Assembly (NCBI RefSeq): GCF_018069925.1
Contig: NZ_JAGPXB010000005.1
Coordinates: forward strand, 171,450 to 235,449
DNA length: 64,000 nt
Reading direction: 5' to 3'
From: Flavobacterium erciyesense
GTDB lineage: Bacteria; Bacteroidota; Bacteroidia; Flavobacteriales; Flavobacteriaceae
Below the pieces are notes generated by a model, which had not been told where the DNA came from, did no database searches, and saw only the letters and a list, made by a program, of their open reading frames with translations. The translations under genes were made by a program, and so were the position numbers. Positions 53,916 through 63,546 of the stretch are shown here, piece by piece. Position 1 is the stretch's first letter; every line of letters begins with the position of its first letter.

Positions 53916-54599
53916 ATGAAAAACATCGTAATCATTGGTGGCAGTAAAGGAATTGGCAGCGCCATTTTGTTGCAACAACTAGAGACAAATATAGTGTACA
54001 ACATCAGCAGAAATGCACCTGAAATCACGCATCCCAACTTAAAACATTTTTCAGTAGATGTTTTGCAAGACGCACTTCCTGATTTGGAAGCTGTTGATAC
54101 CTTGATTTATTGTCCGGGATCAATTAACTTGAAACCAATTGGCAGTTTGAGTATTGACGATTTCAGAAACGATTTCGAAATCAACGTGATTGGCGCCGTA
54201 AAAGCTATTCAAAAATACTTACCCCTTTTGCGTAAAGGAACCAATCCTTCTATTGTACTTTTTAGTACAGTAGCAGCAAAACTCGGAATGCCGTTTCACG
54301 CTAGTATCGCTACAGCAAAAGCTGGAATTGAAGGTTTAGTAAAATCGCTTGGTGCTGAATTGGCATCAGTAATTCGCATCAATGCAATTGCACCAACAAT
54401 TACCGAAACTACGCTTGCGGCAGGCATTTTGCGCAACGATCGCATGAAAGAAAACATGATCGAAAGACACCCAATGAAAGGGTATTTGAAACCAACAGAA
54501 GTAGCCAATATGGCCCATTTTTTAATATCAGATCAAGCAAAATCTATTTCAGGACAAATTTTTGAAATGGATTATGGCATTGTCTCTTTTAAAATCTAA
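53916..54599 (+). CDS. SDR-fold protein lacking the catalytic tyrosine
   Basis: This 227-residue short-chain dehydrogenase-like protein has the cofactor motif GGSKGIGSA and [11 protein letters not shown]. At the active site, [19 protein letters not shown] keeps K135 but has I131 where YxxxK enzymes have tyrosine. It may be a pseudo-enzyme or use another acid. It is found in the same light cluster in relatives, as I recall. Confidence 0.85.
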   Translation: MKNIVIIGGSKGIGSAILLQQLETNIVYNISRNAPEITHPNLKHFSVDVLQDALPDLEAVDTLIYCPGSINLKPIGSLSIDDFRNDFEINVIGAVKAIQKYLPLLRKGTNPSIVLFSTVAAKLGMPFHASIATAKAGIEGLVKSLGAELASVIRINAIAPTITETTLAAGILRNDRMKENMIERHPMKGYLKPTEVANMAHFLISDQAKSISGQIFEMDYGIVSFKI

Positions 54600-54633
54600 T
54601 ACAATAAATTACATAAATAGAAAACCGAAACCC

Positions 54634-55245
54634 ATGATCAAAGAAATGAAAAGTTACGAGAAAATCGAACAATACGACACCGAAATTACTTCAGCATTAG
54701 CGGACAACTATAAAACCATAATTGACAATTTAGGTGAAGATGTGACTCGTGAAGGACTTGAAAAAACACCAGAGCGCGTGGCTAAAGCCATGCAATATTT
54801 GACTCACGGGTACGGATTGGATCCTTTAGAAATACTTAAATCAGCTATGTTTACTGAGGATCACCAGCAAATGATCGTTGTAAAAGATATCGAAGTGTAC
54901 TCTATGTGCGAGCACCACATGTTACCATTTTTTGGAAAAGCGCACGTGGCTTACATCCCAAACGGAAAAATTGTAGGTTTAAGTAAAATTCCACGCGTGG
55001 TTGATGCATTTGCACGCAGAATGCAAGTACAAGAGCGCTTAACTGACCAAATTAAAAACTGTATTCAAGATGCTTTAAATCCGCTAGGTGTAGCCGTAGT
55101 TATAGAGGCACAGCACATGTGTATGCAAATGCGCGGGATACAAAAACAAAATTCGGTTACTACAACCTCTTCTTTTACAGGTGCTTTTACAAAAGACAAA
55201 ACAAGAAAAGAATTTATTAGCCTAGTTTCGAATAAATTAAGCTAA
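54634..55245 (+). CDS. folE: GTP cyclohydrolase I
   Basis: From ATG at 54634 this is a 203-residue protein with zinc and active-site residues in [16 protein letters not shown] and [10 protein letters not shown]. It catalyses the first pterin step from GTP. Placement among photolyases suggests it boosts folate or pterin antenna supply (5,10-methenyltetrahydrofolate). A longer start at 54562 would lie in the SDR gene. Confidence 0.93.
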   Translation: MIKEMKSYEKIEQYDTEITSALADNYKTIIDNLGEDVTREGLEKTPERVAKAMQYLTHGYGLDPLEILKSAMFTEDHQQMIVVKDIEVYSMCEHHMLPFFGKAHVAYIPNGKIVGLSKIPRVVDAFARRMQVQERLTDQIKNCIQDALNPLGVAVVIEAQHMCMQMRGIQKQNSVTTTSSFTGAFTKDKTRKEFISLVSNKLS

Positions 55246-55278
55246 CTTTATGTAGGTAATTCAACATTAATAATTGCC

Positions 55279-55350
55279 ACAAAGGCGCAACAATACAAAG
55301 TCATACTCTCCTATTTTAGATTGTCACCTTTGCCATTGTTGCGCCTTTTG
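55279..55350 (+). terminator. Hairpin after folE
   Basis: aaaggcgcaacaat and attgttgcgccttt form a 14-base perfect stem around a 40-base loop, followed by a short T run. Confidence 0.6.
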
Positions 55351-55368
55351 GTTTAAAACAGAGGCACT

Positions 55369-56787
55369 ATGAAAATTCTACTAACAGGAGCTACAGGATA
55401 TATTGGCAAGCGACTTTTGCCTATTTTGGTAAGCAACGGGCATGATGTCGTGTGCTGCGTTCGGGACAAGAACCGATTTTACTGCCCTATTGATTTACAA
55501 GATAAAGTTCAAGTTGTTGAAGTAGATTTTCTTGATGAAGATTCATTAGTAGCCATCCCTAAAGATATTGATGCTGCGTATTACCTCATTCATTCGATGT
55601 CAGGATCAGCCTCTAATTTTGATGATTTAGAAAGCTTGTCTGCACATAATTTTGTCGAATATTTGAATACCACACAAGTAAAACATGTTATCTACTTAAG
55701 CGGAATTGTAAATGACAGTGCGCTCTCTAAACATTTATCATCGCGACTGCGTGTTGAAGAAATTTTAAGATCTGCGAATTTTGCAACCACTACCCTACGC
55801 GCCGGAATTATTGTCGGCTCCGGCAGTGCCTCCTTTGATATCATTCGCGACTTGGTGAATAAATTACCCGTGATGATTACTCCCAAATGGCTCAACACCC
55901 GTTGCCAACCCATTGCAATTCCTGATGTTTTAGATTTTTTATACAAATCCCTATACAATCCTTTGACGTACAACCAAAGTTTTGACATCGGCGGACCCGA
56001 TGTACTCACCTATAAAGAAATGCTTTTGGGGTTTGCCAAAGCTAAAAACCTAAAACGATACATTTATACCGTTCCGGTGATGACTCCTAAATTATCATCG
56101 TATTGGCTGTATTTTGTAACCTCAACTTCGTACCGCTTGGCATCGGCATTAGTGAGCAGTATGAAAGTAGAAGTAGTGTGCCAAGATAATCGAATTAATG
56201 ATTTATTGGGCGTGCAACCCATGACCTATCAACAAGGTTTGTCGCGTGCATTGATAAAAGTTGATGAAGATCAAGTGGCATCGAGTTGGAAAGATTCGTT
56301 GGTAAGTGGTCGCTTCAACCGTAATCTATCACCATATTTAAAAGTCCCGAAGAAAGATTGCTATATCGACCGCCGTAAAATGGAAATTATTGATCGTGAT
56401 TTCACTATACGCCGCATTTGGTCAATTGGTGGCGAAACGGGTTGGTATTATGGCGATTGGCTTTGGGATTTACGCGGATTTATTGATAAATTGTACGGAG
56501 GTGTTGGCTCTCGTCGCGGACGCACCAACCGACATGACATCCACGCAGGCGATGCCTTGGATTTTTGGCGTGTTTTGTACGCCAACAAACAAGAAGGAAA
56601 ATTGATTTTGTTTGCCGAAATGAAACTTCCAGGCGAAGCGTGGCTCGAGTTTAAAATTATCAATAATACCTTGTACCAATCGGCTACGTTTAGACCGCGC
56701 GGCATTTGGGGCAAATTGTATTGGTACTCCGTTTTGCCTTTTCACGGATTCATCTTTAAGGGAATGCTTGAAAAATTAATTCGCTGA
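55369..56787 (+). CDS. NAD(P)-binding SDR/DUF2867 protein
   Basis: This 472-residue protein has a Rossmann N-terminus (ILLTGATGYIGKRLLPILV, residues 3-21) of the NmrA/SDR type. A C-terminal DUF2867 domain follows (about 320-470: RIWSIGGETGWYYGDWLWDL, GEAWLEFKII). The two-domain form is common in photolyase neighbourhoods. Substrate is unknown. Confidence 0.85.
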   Translation: MKILLTGATGYIGKRLLPILVSNGHDVVCCVRDKNRFYCPIDLQDKVQVVEVDFLDEDSLVAIPKDIDAAYYLIHSMSGSASNFDDLESLSAHNFVEYLNTTQVKHVIYLSGIVNDSALSKHLSSRLRVEEILRSANFATTTLRAGIIVGSGSASFDIIRDLVNKLPVMITPKWLNTRCQPIAIPDVLDFLYKSLYNPLTYNQSFDIGGPDVLTYKEMLLGFAKAKNLKRYIYTVPVMTPKLSSYWLYFVTSTSYRLASALVSSMKVEVVCQDNRINDLLGVQPMTYQQGLSRALIKVDEDQVASSWKDSLVSGRFNRNLSPYLKVPKKDCYIDRRKMEIIDRDFTIRRIWSIGGETGWYYGDWLWDLRGFIDKLYGGVGSRRGRTNRHDIHAGDALDFWRVLYANKQEGKLILFAEMKLPGEAWLEFKIINNTLYQSATFRPRGIWGKLYWYSVLPFHGFIFKGMLEKLIR

Positions 56788-56825
56788 TTCCAATTCCAGA
56801 AAATTTCAAAGATAGTATGCAACAA

Positions 56826-56856
56826 AAAAGGCTCGAAACGAATTCCGAGCCTTTAT
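56826..56856. terminator. Bidirectional terminator
   Basis: aaaggctcg and cgagccttt form a stem between convergent genes, with T and A runs on both sides. Confidence 0.85.
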
Positions 56857-56882
56857 TTTTTTGATATAAAAATGATTTTGGT

Positions 56883-58178
56883 CTATTTTAAAATACCCGC
56901 CTTGTAAGTCGCAATAGCGCGATCGCGGGCCATGGCATGCTCCACCATTGGTTTTCCGTAACCTAAATTGAATTCTTTAATCCAAGTGCGGATATAAGCT
57001 CCTTTCTCATCGAATTTTTTCTGCTGAATATCCGGATTAAAAACTCTGAAATAAGGCGCTGCATCGCAACCTGTTCCTGCTGCCCATTGCCAATTGCCAA
57101 CATTGGCTGACATGTCATAATCTAACAGTTTTTGAGCAAAATAGGCTTCGCCCCATTGCCATTCAATCAACAAATGTTTGCATAAAAAACTCGCTACCAC
57201 CATACGCACGCGGTTGTGCATGTAACCTGTTTCGTTGAGCTGGCGCATACCTGCATCAACCATAGGATAGCCTGTTTTTCCTTCGCACCAACGTTTAAAA
57301 TCGTCTTCATTGTTGCGCCATTGAATGCCGTCATAAGCCGACTTAAAATTTTTATTGGCCACTTTGGGAAAGCTGAATAAAATTTGCATGAAGAACTCGC
57401 GCCAAATTAACTCACTTAAAAAGACATCGTTTTTGTGAAAAGCCCAATTGACTAATTTGCGAACACTTACAGTTCCGAAACGCAAATGCGGCGATAAGTA
57501 TGAAGTTTTGTCCATGGCTGGAAAGTCACGTGTGTCGTGATAATTAGCTATAAACTTTAAATTATGCGGTTTTACTTTGATTGGACTTGGTTCAAATCCA
57601 ATTGCTGAAAGAGTTAAAATTTCTCCCTGATGCGGGTACAACTTACTAAAATGCGCTGCAGTATCCCACTCTTGAACAGGCGCTAATGTTTTGTACTTTT
57701 CTAACCATTTGTTTTTAAATGGCGTGTACACTGTGTACGGCAAACCATCTGCTTTTACGATTTCTTTTTCTTCAAAAATAACTTGGTCTTTGAATGGAGA
57801 AACGCTTACTCCACGCTCTTGCAACAAAGTTGTAATTTGCGCATCGCGTTGCAGTGCATAAGGTTCGTAATCTTTGTTATAAAAAACCTCTTTGACATCG
57901 AACTCATCCAATAGCGATTCCCAAACACTATTGATTGCTCCGTGGCAAACACGCAACCCACTAGAATGCTCTTGCAACTGGGCATGCATTTGCTGTAGAT
58001 TTTCATGTATAAAACCTACTCGAGCGTCATTTTTTGGGAGTTTACTCAAAATAGCTTCGTCAAAAATAAAAATAGGAAGCACCGGATAATCGGATTGTAA
58101 AGCTTGGTACAAACCTACATTATCTTCAAGGCGTAAATCACGACGAAACCAAAAGATAGAAACAGCTGCTTTGCTCAT
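56883..58178 (-). CDS. phrB: Deoxyribodipyrimidine photolyase, class I
   Basis: This 431-residue enzyme has ISIFWFRRDLRLEDNVGLYQ-like N-terminus and the class I FAD block: YPMVDAGMRQLNETGYMHNR, then ANVGNWQWAAGTGCDAAPYF and RVFNP. It repairs cyclobutane pyrimidine dimers with light. Its ATG overlaps the stop of the SRPBCC gene (TAATG). Confidence 0.94.
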   Translation of the reverse strand: MSKAAVSIFWFRRDLRLEDNVGLYQALQSDYPVLPIFIFDEAILSKLPKNDARVGFIHENLQQMHAQLQEHSSGLRVCHGAINSVWESLLDEFDVKEVFYNKDYEPYALQRDAQITTLLQERGVSVSPFKDQVIFEEKEIVKADGLPYTVYTPFKNKWLEKYKTLAPVQEWDTAAHFSKLYPHQGEILTLSAIGFEPSPIKVKPHNLKFIANYHDTRDFPAMDKTSYLSPHLRFGTVSVRKLVNWAFHKNDVFLSELIWREFFMQILFSFPKVANKNFKSAYDGIQWRNNEDDFKRWCEGKTGYPMVDAGMRQLNETGYMHNRVRMVVASFLCKHLLIEWQWGEAYFAQKLLDYDMSANVGNWQWAAGTGCDAAPYFRVFNPDIQQKKFDEKGAYIRTWIKEFNLGYGKPMVEHAMARDRAIATYKAGILK

Positions 58179-58639
58179 TACTTCGAATTAAAAAGTTCAT
58201 CTACTTTTTGAACACGGTATTCAAATATGGATTTTAATTTGTTTTTGACCACCAAAGTATTCATGATACGACCGATAAAACCTAGCGGTAATCCGTAATG
58301 AACCACATCAGTCATTTTGGTTCCGGTGGCAGTAGCTTCAAAAAAATGTTTGTGATGCCAAAAACTGTACGGACCAAATTTTTGCTCATCAATGAAATAA
58401 CTATTTTCTTTTACGGCAGTAATTAAAGTCATCCAAGAAAGTGTAACCCCAAAAAGCGGCGTGACTTTGTATTGAATAATTTGACCGGGATACATTGATT
58501 TTTGATCAAAATCAGTGATTTGGAATCCCATGTCTTGAGGTGTTATTTTTTGAAGGTTTTTAGGATTTGAAAAGAAAGCCCAACATTCCTCAACCGATGC
58601 ATTGATGTGTTGCACGGTTTCTTGTTTGTATATTTTCAT
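58178..58639 (-). CDS. SRPBCC-fold protein
   Basis: This 153-residue protein has the START/SRPBCC pattern: VQHINASVEECWAFFSNPKN, ITPQDMGFQI and TDVVHYGLPLGFIGRIMNTL. The family (often labelled cell-division-inhibitor-like, COG4276) is linked to photolyase genes. Coupled with phrB. Ligand is unknown. Confidence 0.85.
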   Translation of the reverse strand: MKIYKQETVQHINASVEECWAFFSNPKNLQKITPQDMGFQITDFDQKSMYPGQIIQYKVTPLFGVTLSWMTLITAVKENSYFIDEQKFGPYSFWHHKHFFEATATGTKMTDVVHYGLPLGFIGRIMNTLVVKNKLKSIFEYRVQKVDELFNSK

Positions 58640-58663
58640 GGTATTTTGTTTAGGATATTTAGC

Positions 58664-58792
58664 AGCGGTCCGCGTGAGGGACAGCAGTGGAGCTCTTTTT
58701 TAGAGCCCTTTTTTTGGGCGATAAAAAAAGCGGGAACGGATTGCCCGACCCCGCTGTAACGCTAGTGAAAGCGGGGTCACGCCCCAAAAAAC
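58664..58792. repeat. Flavobacterial GC-rich intergenic repeat
   Basis: A 129-base GC-richer unit with cgcgtgagggacagcagtgg, gccc/gggc pairs and the inverted arms gaccccgct and agcggggtc (58747-58776). I recall similar units at many Flavobacterium gene ends. It separates crtZ from the SRPBCC gene and may act as terminator. Confidence 0.65.
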
Positions 58793-58793
58793 T

Positions 58794-59234
58794 TTACATT
58801 TTATAATATTTGAATGGTACGAAAAGCATTCCGAAACACTCGCCATCCTCTTTACCTAGGTGTTTGTGGTGTACTTTGTGTGCTTTACGAAGACCAATTA
58901 AGTATTTGTTGTTGGTATGCTTGAACCACTTGAAACGCTGGTGAATTAACACATCATGGATCAAGAAATAGCACAAGCCGTAGAACATGATACCAAGGCC
59001 GATAAAAAATTTGTAATTCAAGCCGCCCTCTACTCCGTAGTAAAACAAGGCGATGCTTGGCGCTGCAAAAATGACAAAAAATATGTCATTGCGTTCAAAT
59101 ATATTGGCATATTTAGGCTGGTGATGATCGGCGTGGAAATACCACATAGAACCGTGCATCACGTATTTGTGTGTACACCAAGTTATGCCTTCCATGGTCA
59201 GAAAAGTACCCAAAAAAATCAAAAAAAAGATCAT
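58794..59234 (-). CDS. crtZ: Beta-carotene hydroxylase (CrtZ type)
   Basis: This 146-residue di-iron hydroxylase has three or four membrane helices and four histidine clusters: HKYVMH, HADHH, HDVLIHQRF and HKVHHKH. It adds hydroxyls to carotenoid rings, giving zeaxanthin-type pigments. It is last in the carotenoid operon. No lycopene cyclase is seen in the window, so crtY must lie elsewhere. Confidence 0.92.
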   Translation of the reverse strand: MIFFLIFLGTFLTMEGITWCTHKYVMHGSMWYFHADHHQPKYANIFERNDIFFVIFAAPSIALFYYGVEGGLNYKFFIGLGIMFYGLCYFLIHDVLIHQRFKWFKHTNNKYLIGLRKAHKVHHKHLGKEDGECFGMLFVPFKYYKM

Positions 59235-59271
59235 TTTATTTATAGATTTAAGTAAAAATTAAAGGAATGAA

Positions 59272-60111
59272 TTAAACTAATTTTAGCTTGTACGATACAA
59301 AAGATTTGGCCAGAAGGCCTGCTTTAGTGTAATTAGAAACGCGAATACGGGCGCTTCCTATTTCGTGACAAGGTGTGTTCTCTAATTTTTTGAGTAGTTT
59401 GCGGTAGTACACATACGCTGTGTATACGCCAAACTTAGCTTCCATAGGTAGTTTTACAATACCTTCGTAGGCTACTCTAAAATCTTCTTCGATTTCGTTG
59501 ATGATGGCTGTTTTTGCCTTTTCATCGAATGAATTCAAGTCGACACCCGGGAAATAATTGCGGTTGAGTACTAAGTTATCATCTTTCAAATCGCGTAAAA
59601 AGTTTACTTTTTGAAAAGCTGATCCCAAACGCATGGCCTCGTCTTTGAGTTGCTCGTAACGTGCATTATCGCCAGCCACAAAAACTTTAAGACACATAAG
59701 ACCTACCACATCGGCCGAGCCATAAATATAGGCATCGTACTCTTCTTTGCTGTGATAATCGGATTTTATAAGATCTAATTTCATACTACGCAAGAAGGCT
59801 TGAATTAAATCGTCACCAATATTGTACTCTTTCACTGTTTGTTGGAACGAATTCAAAATCGGGTTCAAACTAATACCACGATCGTAGGCTTTGTAGTACT
59901 CGTCTTCAAATTCGGTGATTAGAGTTTCTTTATCGAAACCGTGAAAAGTGTCGACAATTTCGTCAGCAAAACGCACAAAACCGTAAATACTGTAAATTGC
60001 CTCGCGAATAGTTGGGGATAACATATACACCGCGAGTGAGAAAGATGTACTGTAATTTTTAGTAACTAACTTACTGCATTTAAAAGAGACATCGTCAAAT
60101 AATTGCTTCAT
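59272..60111 (-). CDS. crtB: Phytoene synthase
   Basis: This 279-residue prenyl-condensing enzyme has both metal-binding aspartate motifs (ADEIVDTF and LRDLKDD), with IYGFVRFADE and LGSAFQKVNFLRDL. It joins two geranylgeranyl diphosphates into phytoene. It lies one base after crtI, which together identify phytoene rather than squalene synthesis. Confidence 0.93.
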   Translation of the reverse strand: MKQLFDDVSFKCSKLVTKNYSTSFSLAVYMLSPTIREAIYSIYGFVRFADEIVDTFHGFDKETLITEFEDEYYKAYDRGISLNPILNSFQQTVKEYNIGDDLIQAFLRSMKLDLIKSDYHSKEEYDAYIYGSADVVGLMCLKVFVAGDNARYEQLKDEAMRLGSAFQKVNFLRDLKDDNLVLNRNYFPGVDLNSFDEKAKTAIINEIEEDFRVAYEGIVKLPMEAKFGVYTAYVYYRKLLKKLENTPCHEIGSARIRVSNYTKAGLLAKSFVSYKLKLV

Positions 60112-60112
60112 A

Positions 60113-61588
60113 TTATTGTTCTGAAAATTGCTTATTAATTAATTCCGACACTAGTTTTCCAGAAATCAGTGCAGGCGGTACTCCAGGTCCAGGAACGGTT
60201 AATTGTCCTGTGAAATATAAATTCTTTACTTTTTTGCTCTTTAGTTTTGGTCTTAAAAATGCGGTTTGCAATAAGGTATTTGCCATACCGTAAGCGTTCC
60301 CCTTGTACGAGTTGTACTCGGACACAAAATCATTTTTACAAAAAGATTCTTTAAATATAATATTATTTTTGACACTTTGCTGTGTTAAAGTTTCGAAACG
60401 GCTGATAATTTTTTCGAAGTACTCTTCACGCAATGCCTCGGTATCATTGATTCCGGGTGCTAATGGCACAAGGAAAAACCCAGATTCCATTCCCTCAGGA
60501 GCCGCAGTTGCATCTGTAACCGATGGAAAGTTGGCGTAAAACAATGGTTCTTTTGGCCACTGTGGCTCATCATAAATGTCTTTGGCGTGTTGGTAAAAAT
60601 CAACGTCAAAAAACAAAGCATGATGCGAAATGTTATCTAGCTTTTTATCAAAACCAACATAAAACAACAAGGACGATGGCGCAAAAACACGCGAGTCCCA
60701 ATATTTCTCAGAATAAGCGCGGTGCTCTTGGTCGAGTAAAGTTTCGGTATGATGGTAATCGGCACCGCTCAAAATCAAATCAGAAGCTACTATCTTTCCG
60801 TTTACTTGAATGGCAACCGCCGTTTTATTTTCGACAATTATTTTTTCAATATTTGCATTGGTTACAAATTGAACGCCTAGTTCAGTTGCCAAGTTTTCCA
60901 TGGCACGCACCACATCGTGCATACCTGTTTTTGGATGCCAAGTTCCTAAACCAAAATCGGCGTAGTTCATAAAACTGTAAAACGAAGGCGTGTCTGAAGG
61001 TTTTGCTCCAAGGAATAAAACAGGAAATTCTAAAATTTGAATCAAACGTTCGTTCTTGAATTTCTTACGTACATCTTTGCTAATGTTAGAGAAAAACTCC
61101 CCTACTTTTAACGCAGTTTCCACAGTAATTAACTCAAGCGGTGATACACCTGGGCGATACACCAAATCCTTGATGGCAATATCATAATTGCTTTTAGCAT
61201 GATCCATAAAAGCTTGCAACTTGGCGCCACTTCCTTTTTCGATGGCCTCAAAAGCCGCAACAATTTCTGGAAGATTATCTGCAATGGCTATAAAATCATC
61301 AATACCGTAATAAACGCGGTAGGCTGGCGATAGTTTTACAAGCTCATAATAATCGGTTGTTTTTTTGCCAAAATCAGCAAAAAAGCGTTCAAAAACATCA
61401 GGCATCCAGTACCAACTTGGTCCCATATCAAAGGTAAAACCTTCGCGTACTAGGCGACGTGCGCGACCGCCAACAGCGCTGTTTTTTTCATAAACGGTAA
61501 CTTGGTGACCGCTCTTCGCTAAGTAAGCCGAAGCCGCTAAAGCAGAGAAACCCGATCCTATAATGGTAATTTTTTTTTCTTCCTTCAT
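60113..61588 (-). CDS. crtI: Phytoene desaturase
   Basis: This 491-residue FAD enzyme has the dinucleotide fold IIGSGFSALAASAYLAKSG with GGRARRL, and the C-terminal carotenoid-oxidoreductase motif LYFTGQLTVPGPGVPPALIS. It converts phytoene to lycopene. It begins 38 bases after carH and leads crtI-crtB-crtZ. Confidence 0.95.
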   Translation of the reverse strand: MKEEKKITIIGSGFSALAASAYLAKSGHQVTVYEKNSAVGGRARRLVREGFTFDMGPSWYWMPDVFERFFADFGKKTTDYYELVKLSPAYRVYYGIDDFIAIADNLPEIVAAFEAIEKGSGAKLQAFMDHAKSNYDIAIKDLVYRPGVSPLELITVETALKVGEFFSNISKDVRKKFKNERLIQILEFPVLFLGAKPSDTPSFYSFMNYADFGLGTWHPKTGMHDVVRAMENLATELGVQFVTNANIEKIIVENKTAVAIQVNGKIVASDLILSGADYHHTETLLDQEHRAYSEKYWDSRVFAPSSLLFYVGFDKKLDNISHHALFFDVDFYQHAKDIYDEPQWPKEPLFYANFPSVTDATAAPEGMESGFFLVPLAPGINDTEALREEYFEKIISRFETLTQQSVKNNIIFKESFCKNDFVSEYNSYKGNAYGMANTLLQTAFLRPKLKSKKVKNLYFTGQLTVPGPGVPPALISGKLVSELINKQFSEQ

Positions 61589-61626
61589 TTGTTTAGCAAA
61601 TATACAAAATCTTTAAACAATTATTT

Positions 61627-62523
61627 TTAAATCCAATCGACTAATTCCGTGATAGAATTAAAAATATTTATGCGCTCGGCTAATTTTTCTCTATCGATGT
61701 GTTCGACCATTCGACCAATAAGCCAAAGCTCAGTTGTATCATCTAATAGTTGATCCGACATTTGCTGTACGTATTCGTCTAGGATTCCTTTTTCAGGTTG
61801 AACCGTCATGTAAGAAACATACACGATCGAATCAAAATGTTTTTTAAGATCTCTGAGGTTTTCTATCGGCATGCTTTCGCCAAGATAGATGGTTTTGTAA
61901 CCGTGTAAAAGCACTTCGTAGTTCAAATACATCAATCCCAATTCATGTATTTCATTCATTGGTAATGACAGAACAAAAACTTTATCGGTCTTGGTTTGTT
62001 TTAAAATTTGCAATTTCTCAGTGTTGATGAGCAATTTTTGTTTGATCAAATAACTGATAAAGTGCTCGTGTGCTGGGGTAATGGTATCGGATTGCCACAA
62101 CAATCCCAACTCATTCATTAACGGAATGAATACTTGGTGGAAAATTTCTTTAAACGACTTCTCGGCGATTAGCCAATTATAAGTATTAAAAAAAAGTTCT
62201 TGATCAAAGTTCATCATTGCCATTTTAAACTCACTTATGGCGTGACTTTTGGCTGTTTTATTTGATATAATTTCACGAACCAAAGACGGGATTTTCTCCT
62301 GTGGATAAGTCGCAATTTTAGATATTTTATAACCGTAATCGTGTAGTAACGTGATATTTAAAAGCTTTTGCAAACTCGGCAAATCATACAAACGAATGTT
62401 AGTATCGGTACGCATGGGCTGCAGAATATCATAGCGTTTTTCCCAAATTCGTATCGTATGCGCTTTGATCCCTGAAAGGTTTTCAAGATCCTTGATACTG
62501 AATACATTTTTTACATTGTTCAT
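61627..62523 (-). CDS. carH: CarH/LitR-type MerR regulator with B12-binding photoreceptor domain
   Basis: From ATG at 62523 this is a 298-residue protein. The MerR DNA-binding domain is at 1-75 (FSIKDLENLSGIKAHTIRIW). The light-sensing half keeps both CarH signatures: W143 followed after nine residues by E153-H154, and E191-x-H193-xx-G196 with the lower cobalt ligand H193. By family knowledge it binds operators in the dark with adenosylcobalamin and releases on light. The adjacent carotenoid and photolyase genes are the expected targets. Confidence 0.9.
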   Translation of the reverse strand: MNNVKNVFSIKDLENLSGIKAHTIRIWEKRYDILQPMRTDTNIRLYDLPSLQKLLNITLLHDYGYKISKIATYPQEKIPSLVREIISNKTAKSHAISEFKMAMMNFDQELFFNTYNWLIAEKSFKEIFHQVFIPLMNELGLLWQSDTITPAHEHFISYLIKQKLLINTEKLQILKQTKTDKVFVLSLPMNEIHELGLMYLNYEVLLHGYKTIYLGESMPIENLRDLKKHFDSIVYVSYMTVQPEKGILDEYVQQMSDQLLDDTTELWLIGRMVEHIDREKLAERINIFNSITELVDWI

Positions 62524-62544
62524 CGTTTCTGAAAATTTATTGAA

Positions 62545-62552
62545 CAAATGTA
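62545..62552 (-). promoter_or_regulatory. Minus-7 element of the carH-crt operon
   Basis: On the minus strand TACATTTG matches TAnnTTTG, 22 bases before the carH start. No good TTG is seen at the minus-33 position, as would suit a regulated promoter. Nearby tttaggtcg and atctaaa strings could be operator parts. Confidence 0.4.
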
Positions 62553-62595
62553 AAATAAATTTAGATATAAAACGACCTAAACCGTTGTAAAAACG

Positions 62596-63546
62596 CTATT
62601 TTTCTTTAAAATCGACTTTTTGATAACTGTTTAACAAATCTAAGTGCAAGATTGTCTTGGAGTTTGATTCATTTCGGGTGTACATCGAATCGAATTTAGC
62701 GCCATAAACTACTTCATCAAAAGTATAGGAAGTTCGTGTAGCCACTGTATTGCTAAACATATCGTCAAAAGCAGTCAGGTGAACAATAAACTCTCCGTTG
62801 ATAGAAGTAAAATCTTCAGCTGAAAGACCATACAACGGACTTTCAGGTGTTATAGGGTGTACGAGTGTCCAACTCAAACTAAGTACATTTATGCGATCGA
62901 GTTCTAAATCTAAAGCAAAAAAGCGATTCGTCATCGCGCCGTTTTCGTTGTCACTCCTACGCATCGTAATTCTTGCGAAAGCATCGGTTAAGTCGGTATT
63001 TTTAAAAGGAGTCAATCGCAGCATTAAAGCCGTTCCCTCGCGGTAAGGCGCAATCAGGGCATTGTCTGAAAATTTGATAAAAGCAGTGGGTTTGCTAAAA
63101 CGCCCAAAAAACAATCCGGTAGCAATGGCAAAACTGAGTAATCCAATTAAGGCCTCAGCGGCAGAAAGCGCGCTAGCCAAAAATCCAACAGGACTGATGT
63201 GCCCGTAGCCCACGGTGGTAAAAGTTTGCGCACTAAAAAAGTAAGCCTGCCCAAACTTACCCAATTCAGTACCCGAAGGATCGATACCATTTAAATGTTC
63301 GATACCGATTGAAAAATATAAAAGCGCAAAAATGAAATTCATTCCCATGTAAAAAAGTAACAACGTCAATAAAAAACGCCATTGCGGCATGGCAATCATG
63401 GTGTGGTACCAACTTATACGACGCAGTAAAAACATGCCTCGTTTTTCTACATTGGCGCTGCCGTCCTTATTGATGAATCGGCCGCCGTAGTTGCTGGCAT
63501 TGGTTCCAAAACCTGTATTTTCTTGTGATTTCCCTGCTGTGTTCAT
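62596..63546 (-). CDS. Inward-rectifier (Kir-type) potassium channel
   Basis: This 316-residue protein has two membrane helices (about 56-80 and 118-145) around the pore sequence AQTFTTVGYGHISP with selectivity filter TVGYG. A cytoplasmic IRK immunoglobulin-like domain follows (about 155-310: ALMLRLTPFKNT, LSLSWTLVHPI). It forms a tetrameric potassium channel like KirBac. It is the last gene of the window. Confidence 0.92.
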   Translation of the reverse strand: MNTAGKSQENTGFGTNASNYGGRFINKDGSANVEKRGMFLLRRISWYHTMIAMPQWRFLLTLLLFYMGMNFIFALLYFSIGIEHLNGIDPSGTELGKFGQAYFFSAQTFTTVGYGHISPVGFLASALSAAEALIGLLSFAIATGLFFGRFSKPTAFIKFSDNALIAPYREGTALMLRLTPFKNTDLTDAFARITMRRSDNENGAMTNRFFALDLELDRINVLSLSWTLVHPITPESPLYGLSAEDFTSINGEFIVHLTAFDDMFSNTVATRTSYTFDEVVYGAKFDSMYTRNESNSKTILHLDLLNSYQKVDFKEK

